DNA from: an uncultured Streptococcus sp.
GTDB taxonomy: Bacteria; Bacillota; Bacilli; Lactobacillales; Streptococcaceae
Direction: 5' to 3'
NCBI GenBank assembly: GCA_934196125.1
Contig: CAKPVT010000030.1
Span: forward strand, 1-20,153
DNA length: 20,153 bases
Position numbers and translations under genes: made by a program. Below are positions 1-8,090 of the stretch, one piece after another (positions within the stretch are counted from its first letter, which is position 1; each line of letters starts with the position of its first letter). The notes below the pieces were generated by a model. It had not been told where the DNA came from, did not search any database, and saw nothing but the letters and a program-made list of their open reading frames with translations.

Positions 1-9
1 TGGACATAT

Positions 10-71
10 AAAAACTCCCCTTATAGTTTCTAGTGAATTTTTGTTTTTTCACTGTCTACTATATGGGGAGT
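10..71 (-). terminator. Hairpin terminator after glnRA
   Basis: Two 24-base arms (14-37 and 48-71) form an imperfect inverted repeat with 19 of 24 positions complementary. The outer part is ACTCCCC/GGGGAGT and the inner part AGTGAA/TTCACT. Read on the minus strand, the stem is followed by five U. It lies about 26 bases after the glnA stop, so it most likely ends the glnR-glnA transcript. The arms are longer than those of the other terminators here, so a remnant of a small inverted-repeat element is possible. Confidence 0.65.
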
Positions 72-97
72 ATATCAAGCTGTCTCTTTACTACTTC

Positions 98-1444
98 TTA
101 GTATAAATCTAGATAGTTATCAATTTCCCATTGTGAAACAAAGGCCGCATAGCTTGACCATTCAATTTTCTTAGTTTCCACAAAGTTTACAAAGATATGT
201 TCACCAAGTGCTGCTTTGACAACTTCATCTTCTTGTAAAGCTTTAACAGCATTGTGCAAAGTAGATGGAAAGTCACGGATACCTGCTTCTTTACGTTCTT
301 CTTCAGTCATGACATAGATATTTGATTCAACTGGAGCTGGAGCTTCAATTTTGTTTTCAATACCGTCAAGACCTGCTTCAAGAAGGACAGCAAGTGCAAG
401 ATATGGGTTAGCAGTTGGGTCAACAGAACGAAGTTCCAAACGAGTACCCATACCACGTGAGGCAGGAACGCGAATAAGCGGTGAACGGTTGCGTCCAGCC
501 CATGCAATATAAACTGGTGCTTCATAACCAGGAACCAAACGTTTGTATGAATTTACAGTTGGGTTCATGATTGCAGTGTAGTTATAAGCATGTTTCATCA
601 AACCGCCAAGGAAGTAATATGCTGTTTCTGACAATTGCATACCTTTTGGATCTTCAGTATCGTAGAAGGCATTGTTTCCATCGTAATCGAACAATGACAT
701 GTTACAGTGCATACCTGAGCCGTTGATACCGAATTTAGGTTTAGCCATAAAAGTAGCATAAAGACCATGTTTACGAGCAATTGTTTTAACAACAAGTTTG
801 AAAATTTGAATGTTATCACAAGCTTTCAAAACATCAGCGTATTTAAAGTCAATTTCATGTTGACCAATAGCCACTTCGTGGTGACTTGCTTCAACTTCAA
901 ATCCCATTTCAGTCAAAACATTAACGATTTCACGACGAGTGTTATCTGCAAGGTCAGTTGGTGCAAGGTCGAAGTAACCACCACGGTCGTTTACTTCAAG
1001 AGTTGGTTCACCTTTTTCATCCAATTTGAACAAGAAGAATTCTGGTTCCGGACCAAGGTTAAATGATTTGAAACCAACTTTTTCCATATGACGAAGAGCA
1101 CGTTTCAAGTTCCCACGTGGGTCACCTGCAAATGGTTCACCTTCAGCAGTATAGATGTCACAGATCAAACCTGCAACAGCACCATTTTCACCGCCCCAAG
1201 GGAATACTGTCCAAGTATCAAGGTCTGGATGTAAGAACATATCAGATTCATTGATACGAACAAAACCTTCGATTGAAGAACCGTCAAACATTGCTTTGTT
1301 TGCCAATACTTTATCAAGTTGTTCATCAGTTGCTGGAATTTCCACGTTTTTCAATGTCCCAGCGATATCTGAGAACATTAAACGCAAGAAAGTTACATTT
1401 TTTTCTTTGACTTCGCGACGAATGTCAGCTGCTGTAATAGTCAT
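98..1444 (-). CDS. glnA: Glutamine synthetase, type I
   Basis: Makes glutamine from glutamate, ammonia and ATP in the cytoplasm; the central step of nitrogen assimilation. The 448-residue product has the usual length of the short Gram-positive GSI-alpha form. Visible motifs are DGSSIEGF near residue 54, the ATP-binding stretch KPKFGINGSGMHCNMS near residue 235, NSYKRLVPGYEAP near 300, and NRSPLIRVP near 320. The C-terminal tail ending NYLDLY is typical of the Bacillota enzyme, whose feedback-inhibited form is known to stimulate GlnR binding to DNA. The start codon ATG follows AAGGAGA by nine bases. It is the second gene of the glnR-glnA operon, 49 bases after glnR, with no separate GlnR box in the gap, so it should be controlled from the promoter before glnR. 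All core residues appear intact. Confidence 0.98.
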   Translation of the reverse strand: MTITAADIRREVKEKNVTFLRLMFSDIAGTLKNVEIPATDEQLDKVLANKAMFDGSSIEGFVRINESDMFLHPDLDTWTVFPWGGENGAVAGLICDIYTAEGEPFAGDPRGNLKRALRHMEKVGFKSFNLGPEPEFFLFKLDEKGEPTLEVNDRGGYFDLAPTDLADNTRREIVNVLTEMGFEVEASHHEVAIGQHEIDFKYADVLKACDNIQIFKLVVKTIARKHGLYATFMAKPKFGINGSGMHCNMSLFDYDGNNAFYDTEDPKGMQLSETAYYFLGGLMKHAYNYTAIMNPTVNSYKRLVPGYEAPVYIAWAGRNRSPLIRVPASRGMGTRLELRSVDPTANPYLALAVLLEAGLDGIENKIEAPAPVESNIYVMTEEERKEAGIRDFPSTLHNAVKALQEDEVVKAALGEHIFVNFVETKKIEWSSYAAFVSQWEIDNYLDLY

Positions 1445-1493
1445 GAATTATGGTCTCCTTTTTAAAACCGAAATAACCGAGCGGCGCGTATTT

Positions 1494-1865
1494 TTAGATG
1501 TGCCAGTTGCTAATGTACTGTGATGGGGGCGAAAAACGACCTTGGTTACGGAGTTCATCTTGTAAGATACGACGAACATCAGCATCAGTTAAAGATTTTT
1601 GTTTCTGATGTGCTTTATCTTGTCGCTCCGCATATTCACGCTTAATAGCCGCAATATTAAGCCCCTCATCAAGAAAATCTTTAATTTCGATCAATCGATC
1701 CATGTCGTTTAACGAATACATACGACGATTTCCCGACGTCCTCTCTGGGGTAATTAAACCTTGATCTTCATAATAACGAATCTGGCGTGCTGTTAAATCC
1801 GTCAATTTCATTACCGTTCCAATAGGAAATACCGCCATTGAACGTCTGAGTTCTTTTTCTTTCAT
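1494..1865 (-). CDS. glnR: Nitrogen-responsive repressor GlnR (MerR family)
   Basis: DNA-binding repressor of glutamine and ammonium metabolism genes, acting on TGTNA-N7-TNACA sites. The 123-residue protein carries an N-terminal MerR-type winged helix (about residues 14-82) with the typical QIRYYEDQGLITPERT and NRRMYSLNDMDRL segments. A short C-terminal tail replaces the usual MerR effector domain, as in Bacillus GlnR. In that family the tail senses feedback-inhibited glutamine synthetase. It is the first gene of the operon with glnA. A perfect GlnR box lies just upstream of its -35 box, so autoregulation is expected. The start has a strong GGAAGGAGG ribosome binding site. Confidence 0.97.
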   Translation of the reverse strand: MKEKELRRSMAVFPIGTVMKLTDLTARQIRYYEDQGLITPERTSGNRRMYSLNDMDRLIEIKDFLDEGLNIAAIKREYAERQDKAHQKQKSLTDADVRRILQDELRNQGRFSPPSQYISNWHI

Positions 1866-1886
1866 GATGGCCTCCTTCCGACACTT

Positions 1887-1939
1887 ATTATAGTCTGAAA
1901 ATTCTAAACCGTCAACCCCTTATGTAAGAAAATATGACA
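1887..1939 (-). promoter_or_regulatory. glnRA promoter with GlnR box
   Basis: On the minus strand TTGACG (1910-1915) and TATAAT (1887-1892) are separated by 17 bases. Directly upstream, at 1923-1939, is TGTCA-N7-TTACA, a perfect match to the GlnR operator TGTNA-N7-TNACA. The operator lies upstream of the -35 box rather than over the -10 box. The stop codon of the upstream membrane protein gene is only 14 bases from the operator. Confidence 0.9.
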
Positions 1940-1953
1940 TAAACGGAAAATTT

Positions 1954-2490
1954 TTAGCTTTTTTTGCGTAAAAGCTCCCTAATCTTATCAACATCAGAAT
2001 TAACAAGAATAGCTACAAAGACTCCGCAAAATGTTTCAAATACCCTAGCAAATACATATAAAATAGTATCTCCAGAAGGAATTGATAAGGTAATAATCAA
2101 AAGCGCTGATGTTCCACCAATGATTCCTGCTTTGTTATTAATTGAAACATTAATCATAATTCCTAACATGGTAAAAATTGGGACAAAAATCAACGTTACC
2201 CAAAACTGATTATGGAAAAATTGATTGATAAAAAAGAAGAGCAAAGATAGCAAACCACCAACACTATTTCCTACCACACGTGAGAAGCCAAAATGAACAC
2301 TTTTGTCCAAACTTTCACGTAAACTAAAAACAGCTGTCAGTGTTCCTATCTGCAGCCCTTCCCATCCAAATAAATGGAAAATTAATAAAACCAAAAAAAC
2401 AGCTAAACCAGTCTTAAAGGTGCGCATGCCCAATTTAAATTTACTCGGGTCAAACTTATAATTCGATAAAAGATTTTTTAAATAATTCAT
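1954..2490 (-). CDS. FUSC / aromatic acid exporter-like membrane protein
   Basis: A 178-residue integral membrane protein. After a positively charged start (LKNLL, then KFKLGMRTFKTG) there are about five hydrophobic segments, near residues 27-45, 75-90, 96-116, 122-141 and 145-165. The phrase GMRTFKTGLAVFLVLL and the following layout match the N-terminal membrane domain of the small ArAE/FUSC family (PF06081-like). That family is named for aromatic acid export, but the substrate in streptococci is unknown. The protein ends soon after the membrane domain (DKIRELLRKKS) and lacks the longer cytoplasmic C-terminal domain of larger relatives. It seems to have its own promoter. No clear terminator separates it from the glnRA promoter, so some read-through into glnR is possible. 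Its ribosome binding site is weak. Confidence 0.75.
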   Translation of the reverse strand: MNYLKNLLSNYKFDPSKFKLGMRTFKTGLAVFLVLLIFHLFGWEGLQIGTLTAVFSLRESLDKSVHFGFSRVVGNSVGGLLSLLFFFINQFFHNQFWVTLIFVPIFTMLGIMINVSINNKAGIIGGTSALLIITLSIPSGDTILYVFARVFETFCGVFVAILVNSDVDKIRELLRKKS

Positions 2491-2517
2491 AACTCACAAC
2501 CAATTTGCATTTTCTTT

Positions 2518-2547
2518 ATTTTAACATATTTTCAAATTGATTTGTAA
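2518..2547 (-). promoter_or_regulatory. Probable promoter of the FUSC-type gene
   Basis: TTACAA (2542-2547) and TAAAAT (2518-2523) are 18 bases apart on the minus strand, and the -10 box is preceded by TGT (extended -10 form). Transcription would start about 20 bases before the ATG. The rest of the gap back to the pgk terminator (2548-2669) shows no further gene. Confidence 0.45.
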
Positions 2548-2669
2548 GCGTTCCACCAACATGAATGCGTTTACCACAAAATATCTCTCACTTGAATTCC
2601 ACAAAACAAAATAATAGTAGCACTTTTAAGCAATAAAATGTTTTCTTTTCATTTATGGATTTTACACAT

Positions 2670-2696
2670 AAAAAAGGGCGGCAAAGCCGCCCTTTT
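2670..2696 (-). terminator. Terminator of pgk
   Basis: GGGCGGC-AAA-GCCGCCC forms a seven-pair GC-rich stem with a three-base loop at 2676-2692. It is flanked by A-rich sequence on the left and T on the right, so it could work in both directions. On the minus strand it lies 23 bases after the pgk stop and is followed by six U. Confidence 0.93.
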
Positions 2697-2719
2697 GAAT
2701 CTTCTTAACGAAGAAATTA

Positions 2720-3916
2720 TTATTTATCAGTAAGTGCTGCAAGACCTGGAAGTACTTTACCTTCAAGAAGTTCCATAGAAGCTCCACCACCAGTAGAAAT
2801 CCATGAGAATTTGTCAGCACGACCAAGGTTGATAGCTGCGGCAGCTGAGTCACCACCACCGATAATTGATTTAACGCCTGGTTGTTTAACGATAGCGTCC
2901 ATTACACCGATTGTACCAGCTTGGAAATCAGGGTTTTCGAACACACCCATAGGTCCGTTCCAAACAACTGTTTTAGCACCAGTCAATTCTTCGTCAAATT
3001 TAGCGATAGATTTTGGACCGATATCAAGACCAAGGAATCCAGCATCTACTGCTGCACCTTCAGTATCTTTAACTTCAGTGTAATCAGCAAAAGCGTTAGC
3101 TTCTTTTGAGTCAACTGGCAAGATTAATTTACCGTCAGCTTTAGCCAAAAGTTCTTTAGCAACATCAAGTTTGTCTTCTTCAACAAGTGAGTTACCGATT
3201 TCGATACCTTGTGCTTTAAGGAATGTGTAAGTCATACCACCACCGATAAGGACTTTATCAGCTTTCTTCAACAAGTTTTCGATAACACCGATTTTATCTG
3301 AAACTTTTGAGCCACCAAGGATTGCGATAAATGGACGAACTGGTTTTTCAACAGCTTCTTGGATGTACGCAATTTCGTTTTCAAGAAGGAAACCTGCAAC
3401 AGCTTTTTCAACGTTTGCAGAGATACCTACATTAGATGCGTGTGCACGGTGTGCAGTACCAAATGCATCGTTAACGAAGATTCCGTCACCAAGTGAAGCC
3501 CAGTATTTACCAAGTTCTGGATCGTTTTTAGATTCTTTTTTACCGTCAACATCTTCAAAACGAGTGTTTTCAACAAGAAGAACTTCACCGTCTTTAAGGT
3601 TGTTGATAGCTTCTTCAAGTTCAGCACCACGTGTAACACCTGGAAAGACAACTTCTTGACCAAGTTTAGCTGCCAAATCAGCTGCTACTGGAGCAAGAGA
3701 TTTACCTTCTTTATCAGCTTCTTCTTTAACACGTCCAAGGTGAGAGAAAAGAATTGCACGACCACCTTGTTCGATGATGTACTTGATTGTTGGAAGAGCC
3801 GCAGAAATACGGTTGTCGTTAGTGATAACGCCATCTTTCAAAGGCACATTAAAGTCAACACGGACAAGAACTTTTTTGCCTTTCAAATCAACGTCTTTAA
3901 CAGTCAATTTAGCCAT
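2720..3916 (-). CDS. pgk: Phosphoglycerate kinase
   Basis: Transfers phosphate from 1,3-bisphosphoglycerate to ADP in glycolysis, giving ATP and 3-phosphoglycerate. The 398 residues match the normal bacterial length. Seen are the N-terminal substrate-binding RVDFNVPLKDG (near 18-28), the SHLGR segment (near 58), GGSKVSDK (near 200) and the C-terminal nucleotide-binding GGGDSAAA near 370. The gene is a single-gene unit: an extended -10 promoter lies about 36 bases upstream and a strong terminator follows. GAPDH, the enzyme before it in glycolysis, is the next gene upstream but has its own terminator, so the two are neighbours rather than one operon. Start codon ATG with AAGGAG upstream. Confidence 0.98.
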   Translation of the reverse strand: MAKLTVKDVDLKGKKVLVRVDFNVPLKDGVITNDNRISAALPTIKYIIEQGGRAILFSHLGRVKEEADKEGKSLAPVAADLAAKLGQEVVFPGVTRGAELEEAINNLKDGEVLLVENTRFEDVDGKKESKNDPELGKYWASLGDGIFVNDAFGTAHRAHASNVGISANVEKAVAGFLLENEIAYIQEAVEKPVRPFIAILGGSKVSDKIGVIENLLKKADKVLIGGGMTYTFLKAQGIEIGNSLVEEDKLDVAKELLAKADGKLILPVDSKEANAFADYTEVKDTEGAAVDAGFLGLDIGPKSIAKFDEELTGAKTVVWNGPMGVFENPDFQAGTIGVMDAIVKQPGVKSIIGGGDSAAAAINLGRADKFSWISTGGGASMELLEGKVLPGLAALTDK

Positions 3917-3951
3917 TTGATAGGACTCCTTATTATTTTTTATACATGCTA

Positions 3952-3960
3952 ATTATATCA
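3952..3960 (-). promoter_or_regulatory. Extended -10 promoter of pgk
   Basis: The minus strand reads TGATATAAT, an extended -10 element, about 36 bases before the pgk ATG. No good -35 box is seen at the normal distance. Upstream lie a 13-base palindrome (3990-4002) and two copies of an 11-base direct repeat, described in the findings. Confidence 0.7.
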
Positions 3961-4058
3961 CAAAACCTGTAAAAGAGGTAGCAAAATCAGTACATTTTGT
4001 ACGCCAGCCACTACTAAACGAGGAAACCTGTAAATTTCTGTATCATTTTACAATATAC

Positions 4059-4085
4059 AAAAAAGAGAGGAACGAATCCTCTCTT
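4059..4085 (-). terminator. Terminator of gap
   Basis: Nine-pair stem AAGAGAGGA/TCCTCTCTT with loop ACGAA at 4063-4085, followed on the minus strand by a run of U. It lies 18 bases after the gap stop codon. Confidence 0.92.
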
Positions 4086-4103
4086 CTTCAGCTAACTCAT
4101 TGA

Positions 4104-5117
4104 TTATTTAGCAATTTTTGCAAAGTATTCAAGAGTACGAACAAGTTGTGAAGTGTAAGACATTTCGTTGTCGTACCATGAAACAGTTTTAACCAATTGA
4201 GTACCATCAGCTGCTTCAGTTACTTCTGTTTGAGTTGCGTCAAACAATGAACCGAATGAGATACCTACGATATCGCGTGAAACGATTGGGTCAGTGTTGT
4301 AACCGAATGATTCAGTTGCAGCAGCTTGCATAGCAGCGTTAACTTCTTCAGCAGTTACTTTTTTGTCAAGAACTGAAACAAGTTCAGTAAGTGATCCAGT
4401 TGGAACTGGTACACGTTGAGCATGACCTTGAAGTTTACCGTTCAATTCTGGGATAACAAGACCGATAGCTTTAGCAGCACCAGTTGAGTTAGGAACGATG
4501 TTTTCAGCAGCAGCACGTGCGCGACGGAAGTCACCTTTACGGTGTGGTGCGTCAAGAGTCATTTGGTCACCAGTGTAACCGTGAACTGTGGTCATTGTAC
4601 CAACTTTAAGACCGAATGATTTGTTCAAAGCATCAGCCATTGGCGCAAGACAGTTTGTTGTACATGAACCAGCTGAGATAACTGTTTCAGTACCATCAAG
4701 AATTTCGTGGTTAGTGTTAAATACGATTGTTTTAACATCTGATCCACCAGGAGCTGTGATAACAACTTTTTTAGCTCCACCTGCGTGCAAGTGTTTTTCA
4801 GCAGCAGCTTTAGTTGCAAAGAAACCAGTTGCTTCAAGAACGATTTCTACACCATCGTTAGCCCAGTCGATTTGTTCTGGGTCACGTTCTGCAGAAACTT
4901 TAACGAATTGACCATTAACTTCAAAACCACCATTTTTAACAACAACATCACCGTCAAAACGACCTTGAGTTGTATCGTATTTCAACAAGTGTGCAAGCAT
5001 AGCTGGGTCGGTAAGGTCGTTAATACGAGCTACTTCAACACCTTCAACGTTTTGGATACGACGGAATGCAAGACGACCAATACGACCAAAACCGTTAATA
5101 CCAACTTTAACTACCAT
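4104..5117 (-). CDS. gap: Glyceraldehyde-3-phosphate dehydrogenase, NAD-dependent
   Basis: Oxidises glyceraldehyde-3-phosphate to 1,3-bisphosphoglycerate with NAD in glycolysis. In streptococci the same protein is also found on the surface, where it is known as Plr/SDH. The 337-residue product has the NAD-binding start VGINGFGRIGR (5-15), the active-site motif SAGSCTTNCLAP with catalytic Cys152, the catalytic His179 in TTVHGYTGDQ, and the late WYDNEMSY motif. Nothing is missing. It has its own promoter and terminator, a leader of about 107 nucleotides and a strong AAGGAGG ribosome binding site, as expected for a very highly expressed gene. Confidence 0.98.
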   Translation of the reverse strand: MVVKVGINGFGRIGRLAFRRIQNVEGVEVARINDLTDPAMLAHLLKYDTTQGRFDGDVVVKNGGFEVNGQFVKVSAERDPEQIDWANDGVEIVLEATGFFATKAAAEKHLHAGGAKKVVITAPGGSDVKTIVFNTNHEILDGTETVISAGSCTTNCLAPMADALNKSFGLKVGTMTTVHGYTGDQMTLDAPHRKGDFRRARAAAENIVPNSTGAAKAIGLVIPELNGKLQGHAQRVPVPTGSLTELVSVLDKKVTAEEVNAAMQAAATESFGYNTDPIVSRDIVGISFGSLFDATQTEVTEAADGTQLVKTVSWYDNEMSYTSQLVRTLEYFAKIAK

Positions 5118-5230
5118 AGTGATTTCCTCCTTATGAAAATCAAAAAAATTTTTATTTTAAAAGGTTTCCCTTTTAGACAATTGTGAAAAGATTAACTTAC
5201 GTAGGCACAAATCAATCTTTCAACGTTAGT

Positions 5231-5259
5231 ATTATATAACTATTTCGCCAAAATTGCAA
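5231..5259 (-). promoter_or_regulatory. Promoter of gap
   Basis: TTGCAA (5254-5259) and TATAAT (5231-5236) are 17 bases apart on the minus strand. Just upstream at 5264-5278 the minus strand reads ATGAAAACGGTAATA, one base off the CcpA cre consensus. A role for CcpA here is a weak inference. Confidence 0.85.
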
Positions 5260-5281
5260 ACATTATTACCGTTTTCATTAC

Positions 5282-5312
5282 AAAAAAGGACACTCATTTG
5301 AGCATCCTTTTT
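5282..5312 (-). terminator. Terminator of fusA
   Basis: On the minus strand GGATGCTC-AAAT-GAGTGTCC forms an eight-pair stem including two G-U pairs. It is preceded by A and followed by six U, nine bases after the fusA stop codon. Confidence 0.9.
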
Positions 5313-5320
5313 AACAGTAA

Positions 5321-7399
5321 TTATTCACCAGAATTTTTCTTGATGATTTCTTCTTGAACTGATTTAGGAACGTCTTCGTAGTGGTCAAATACCATCATGA
5401 ATGTACCACGTCCTTGAGTTGCAGAACGAAGAACTGTTGCGTAACCGAACATTTCAGCAAGTGGAACGAAGGCACGAACGATTTGGCTATTACCGTGAGC
5501 TTCCATACCATCAACACGTCCACGACGAGCTGTAACGTGACCCATAACGTCACCAAGGTTTTCTTCTGGAGCTGTGATTGTAACAAGCATCATTGGTTCA
5601 AGAATAACTGGGTGTGCAGTTTTAGCAGCTTCTTTAAGTGCAAGTGATGCAGCAATCTTGAAGGCTGTTTCAGATGAGTCGACATCGTGGTATGAACCAT
5701 CGTAAAGTTTAGCTTTAACGTCAACTATTGGGTAACCAGCAAGAACACCGTTAGCCATAGATTCTTGAAGACCTTTTTCTACCGCAGGAATGAATTCACG
5801 AGGAACCACACCACCGACGATAGCATTTTCGAATTCGAATCCTTTACCTTCTTCATTTGGAGTAAATTCAATCCAAACATCACCGAATTGACCTTTACCA
5901 CCAGATTGGCGTTTGAAGAATCCACGTGCTTGAGTAGCTTGACGGAATGTTTCACGGTATGATACTTGTGGAGCACCTACGTTAGCTTCAACTTTGAATT
6001 CACGTTTCATACGGTCAACAAGGACGTCAAGGTGAAGTTCACCCATACCAGAGATAACTGTTTCACCAGTTTCAACGTTAGTTTCAACACGGAATGTTGG
6101 GTCTTCTTCAGCAAGTTTTTGAAGAGCGATACCCATCTTATCTTGGTCAGCTTTAGATTTAGGTTCAACCATCAATTGGATAACTGGTTCTGGAACATCG
6201 ATTGATTCAAGAATAACTTTAGCTTTTTCATCAGTCAATGAGTCACCAGTTGTAGTATCTTTCAAGCCAACAGCAGCGGCGATATCACCAGCGTAAACTG
6301 TTTCGATTTCGTTACGGTGGTTAGCATGCATTTGAAGGATACGTCCGATACGTTCACGTTTACCTTTAGATGTGTTAAGAACGTAAGAACCGCTGTTCAA
6401 TACACCTGAGTAAACACGGAAGAATGTCAAACGACCTACGAATGGGTCAGTCATGATTTTGAATGCAAGGGCTGCAAATGGTTCTTCATCTGACGCTGGA
6501 CGTTCTTCTTCTTCGTCTGTATCTGGGTTAACACCTTTGATTGCAGGGATGTCAAGTGGGCTTGGAAGGTAGTCGATAACCGCATCAAGCATCATTTGAA
6601 CACCTTTGTTTTTGAAGGCAGAACCACAAAGAACTGGGAAGAATTCAACGTTGATAGTTGCTTTACGGATAGCAGCTTTCAATTCAGCTTCAGTGATTTC
6701 TTCACCTTCAAGGTATTTCATCATCAATTCTTCATCAGTTTCAGCAACTGCTTCGATCAATTTTTCACGATATTCGTTAGCTTGATCTACGTATTCAGCT
6801 GGAATATCTTCTTCAAGAATATCTGTACCAAGGTCGTTAGTATAGATTTCGGCTCTCATTTTAACCAAGTCAATGATACCGTTGAAGCTATCTTCAGAAC
6901 CGATTGGCAATTGAATTGGGTGAGCGTTAGCTTGAAGACGATCGTGAAGTGTGCTTACTGAGTAAAGGAAGTCAGCACCGATTTTGTCCATTTTGTTTGA
7001 GAATACGATACGAGGAACACCGTATTCAGTAGCTTGACGCCAAACTGTTTCAGTTTGAGGTTCTACACCTGATTGTGAGTCAAGAACTGTTACCGCACCA
7101 TCAAGAACACGAAGAGAACGTTGTACTTCGATTGTGAAGTCCACGTGCCCTGGTGTGTCGATAATGTTTACACGGTAGTCTTTCCATTGTGCAGTTGTAG
7201 CGGCAGATGTGATTGTGATACCACGTTCTTGCTCTTGTTCCATCCAGTCCATCTGTGAAGCACCTTCGTGTGTTTCACCGATTTTATGGATTTTACCAGT
7301 ATAGTAAAGAATACGCTCAGTTGTTGTTGTTTTACCAGCATCGACGTGAGCCATGATACCAATGTTACGAGTTTTTTCAAGTGAAAATTCGCGAGCCAT
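5321..7399 (-). CDS. fusA: Elongation factor G
   Basis: GTPase that moves tRNAs and mRNA through the ribosome after peptide bond formation and also acts in ribosome recycling. The 692-residue length is normal. The GTP-binding motifs are AHVDAGKT (17-24), DTPGHVDF (81-88) and NKMD (135-138). The GELHLDVLVDRMKREF segment of domain III and the RGRVDGMEAHG region of domain V are also present. It is the distal gene of the str cluster rpsL-rpsG-fusA, but a 200-base gap after rpsG holds a long hairpin and an extended -10 promoter, so it can probably be made independently. Ribosome binding site AGGAG. No tuf gene follows, which is usual for streptococci. Confidence 0.98.
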   Translation of the reverse strand: MAREFSLEKTRNIGIMAHVDAGKTTTTERILYYTGKIHKIGETHEGASQMDWMEQEQERGITITSAATTAQWKDYRVNIIDTPGHVDFTIEVQRSLRVLDGAVTVLDSQSGVEPQTETVWRQATEYGVPRIVFSNKMDKIGADFLYSVSTLHDRLQANAHPIQLPIGSEDSFNGIIDLVKMRAEIYTNDLGTDILEEDIPAEYVDQANEYREKLIEAVAETDEELMMKYLEGEEITEAELKAAIRKATINVEFFPVLCGSAFKNKGVQMMLDAVIDYLPSPLDIPAIKGVNPDTDEEEERPASDEEPFAALAFKIMTDPFVGRLTFFRVYSGVLNSGSYVLNTSKGKRERIGRILQMHANHRNEIETVYAGDIAAAVGLKDTTTGDSLTDEKAKVILESIDVPEPVIQLMVEPKSKADQDKMGIALQKLAEEDPTFRVETNVETGETVISGMGELHLDVLVDRMKREFKVEANVGAPQVSYRETFRQATQARGFFKRQSGGKGQFGDVWIEFTPNEEGKGFEFENAIVGGVVPREFIPAVEKGLQESMANGVLAGYPIVDVKAKLYDGSYHDVDSSETAFKIAASLALKEAAKTAHPVILEPMMLVTITAPEENLGDVMGHVTARRGRVDGMEAHGNSQIVRAFVPLAEMFGYATVLRSATQGRGTFMMVFDHYEDVPKSVQEEIIKKNSGE

Positions 7400-7435
7400 T
7401 TTTTTCTCCTATGTATAAATTTAATTTACTACTCT

Positions 7436-7489
7436 ATTATAGCATACTTTTAGAACGGATAGGCAGGACCTACCCGTTCTAAACATGCT
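7436..7489 (-). promoter_or_regulatory. fusA extended -10 promoter next to a long hairpin
   Basis: The minus strand reads TGCTATAAT at 7436-7444, an extended -10 box about 37 bases before the fusA ATG. Immediately upstream, 7449-7458 with 7474-7483 and 7459-7463 with 7469-7473 form a 15-pair stem with a five-base loop. AGCAT/ATGCT (7441-7445, 7485-7489) can extend it. No U run follows, so it is not a normal terminator. The rest of 7400-7599 holds no gene. Confidence 0.65.
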
Positions 7490-7599
7490 TTATTAAATTT
7501 GATACAGATTAGCAAACAAAACACTTGCTAAACACAGCCTGAATACTAGTAGTAAAAAATTTTAATTGTATTCGAAGCTTTGTATCTGTATATCGCAGA

Positions 7600-8070
7600 T
7601 TACCAGCGGAAGTGTGCGAACGCACGGTTTGCTTCTGCCATACGGTGTGTATCTTCGCGTTTTTTAACTGAAGCACCAGTGTTGTTAGCAGCATCCAAGA
7701 TTTCTTTTGCAAGACGATCTTTCATAGTGTGTTCACCACGAGCACGTGATGCAGTTACCAACCAACGAAGCCCAAGAGTTGTACGACGTTCTGGACGAAC
7801 TTCAACTGGGACTTGGTAGTTAGAACCACCAACACGACGAGCACGTACTTCAAGAACAGGCATGATGTTTTCCATAGCTGTTTCGAATACTTCAAGTGCA
7901 TCGTTTCCAGTAGCATCTTTGATTTGTTCAAATGCATCATAAACGATTGATGCAGCTGTACCACGTTTACCATCAAGCATAACACGGTTGATAAGACGTG
8001 TTACAAGTTGTGAATTGTATAATGGATCTGGCAATACTTCGCGTTTAGGCGCTCTATTTTTACGACTCAT
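7600..8070 (-). CDS. rpsG: 30S ribosomal protein S7
   Basis: Primary 16S rRNA-binding protein that starts assembly of the 30S head domain and touches the E-site tRNA. The 156 residues match the family exactly. The N-terminal RKNRAPKREVLPDP, the LINRVMLDGKRG segment, the VPVEVRPERR loop and the C-terminal THRMAEANRAFAHFRW are all present. It lies 20 bases after rpsL and shares its promoter. In other bacteria S7 represses its own operon; whether the hairpin after this gene, or the leader before rpsL, plays that part here cannot be told from sequence alone. Confidence 0.98.
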   Translation of the reverse strand: MSRKNRAPKREVLPDPLYNSQLVTRLINRVMLDGKRGTAASIVYDAFEQIKDATGNDALEVFETAMENIMPVLEVRARRVGGSNYQVPVEVRPERRTTLGLRWLVTASRARGEHTMKDRLAKEILDAANNTGASVKKREDTHRMAEANRAFAHFRW

Positions 8071-8090
8071 TTTTTCTTATCCCCCTTCTA

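Noticed and set aside
7501..7599. Short repeats (TAGCAA/TTGCTA and ATACAGA/TCTGTAT) just after rpsG
   Set aside because: Stems are short with no U run, so a terminator cannot be supported.
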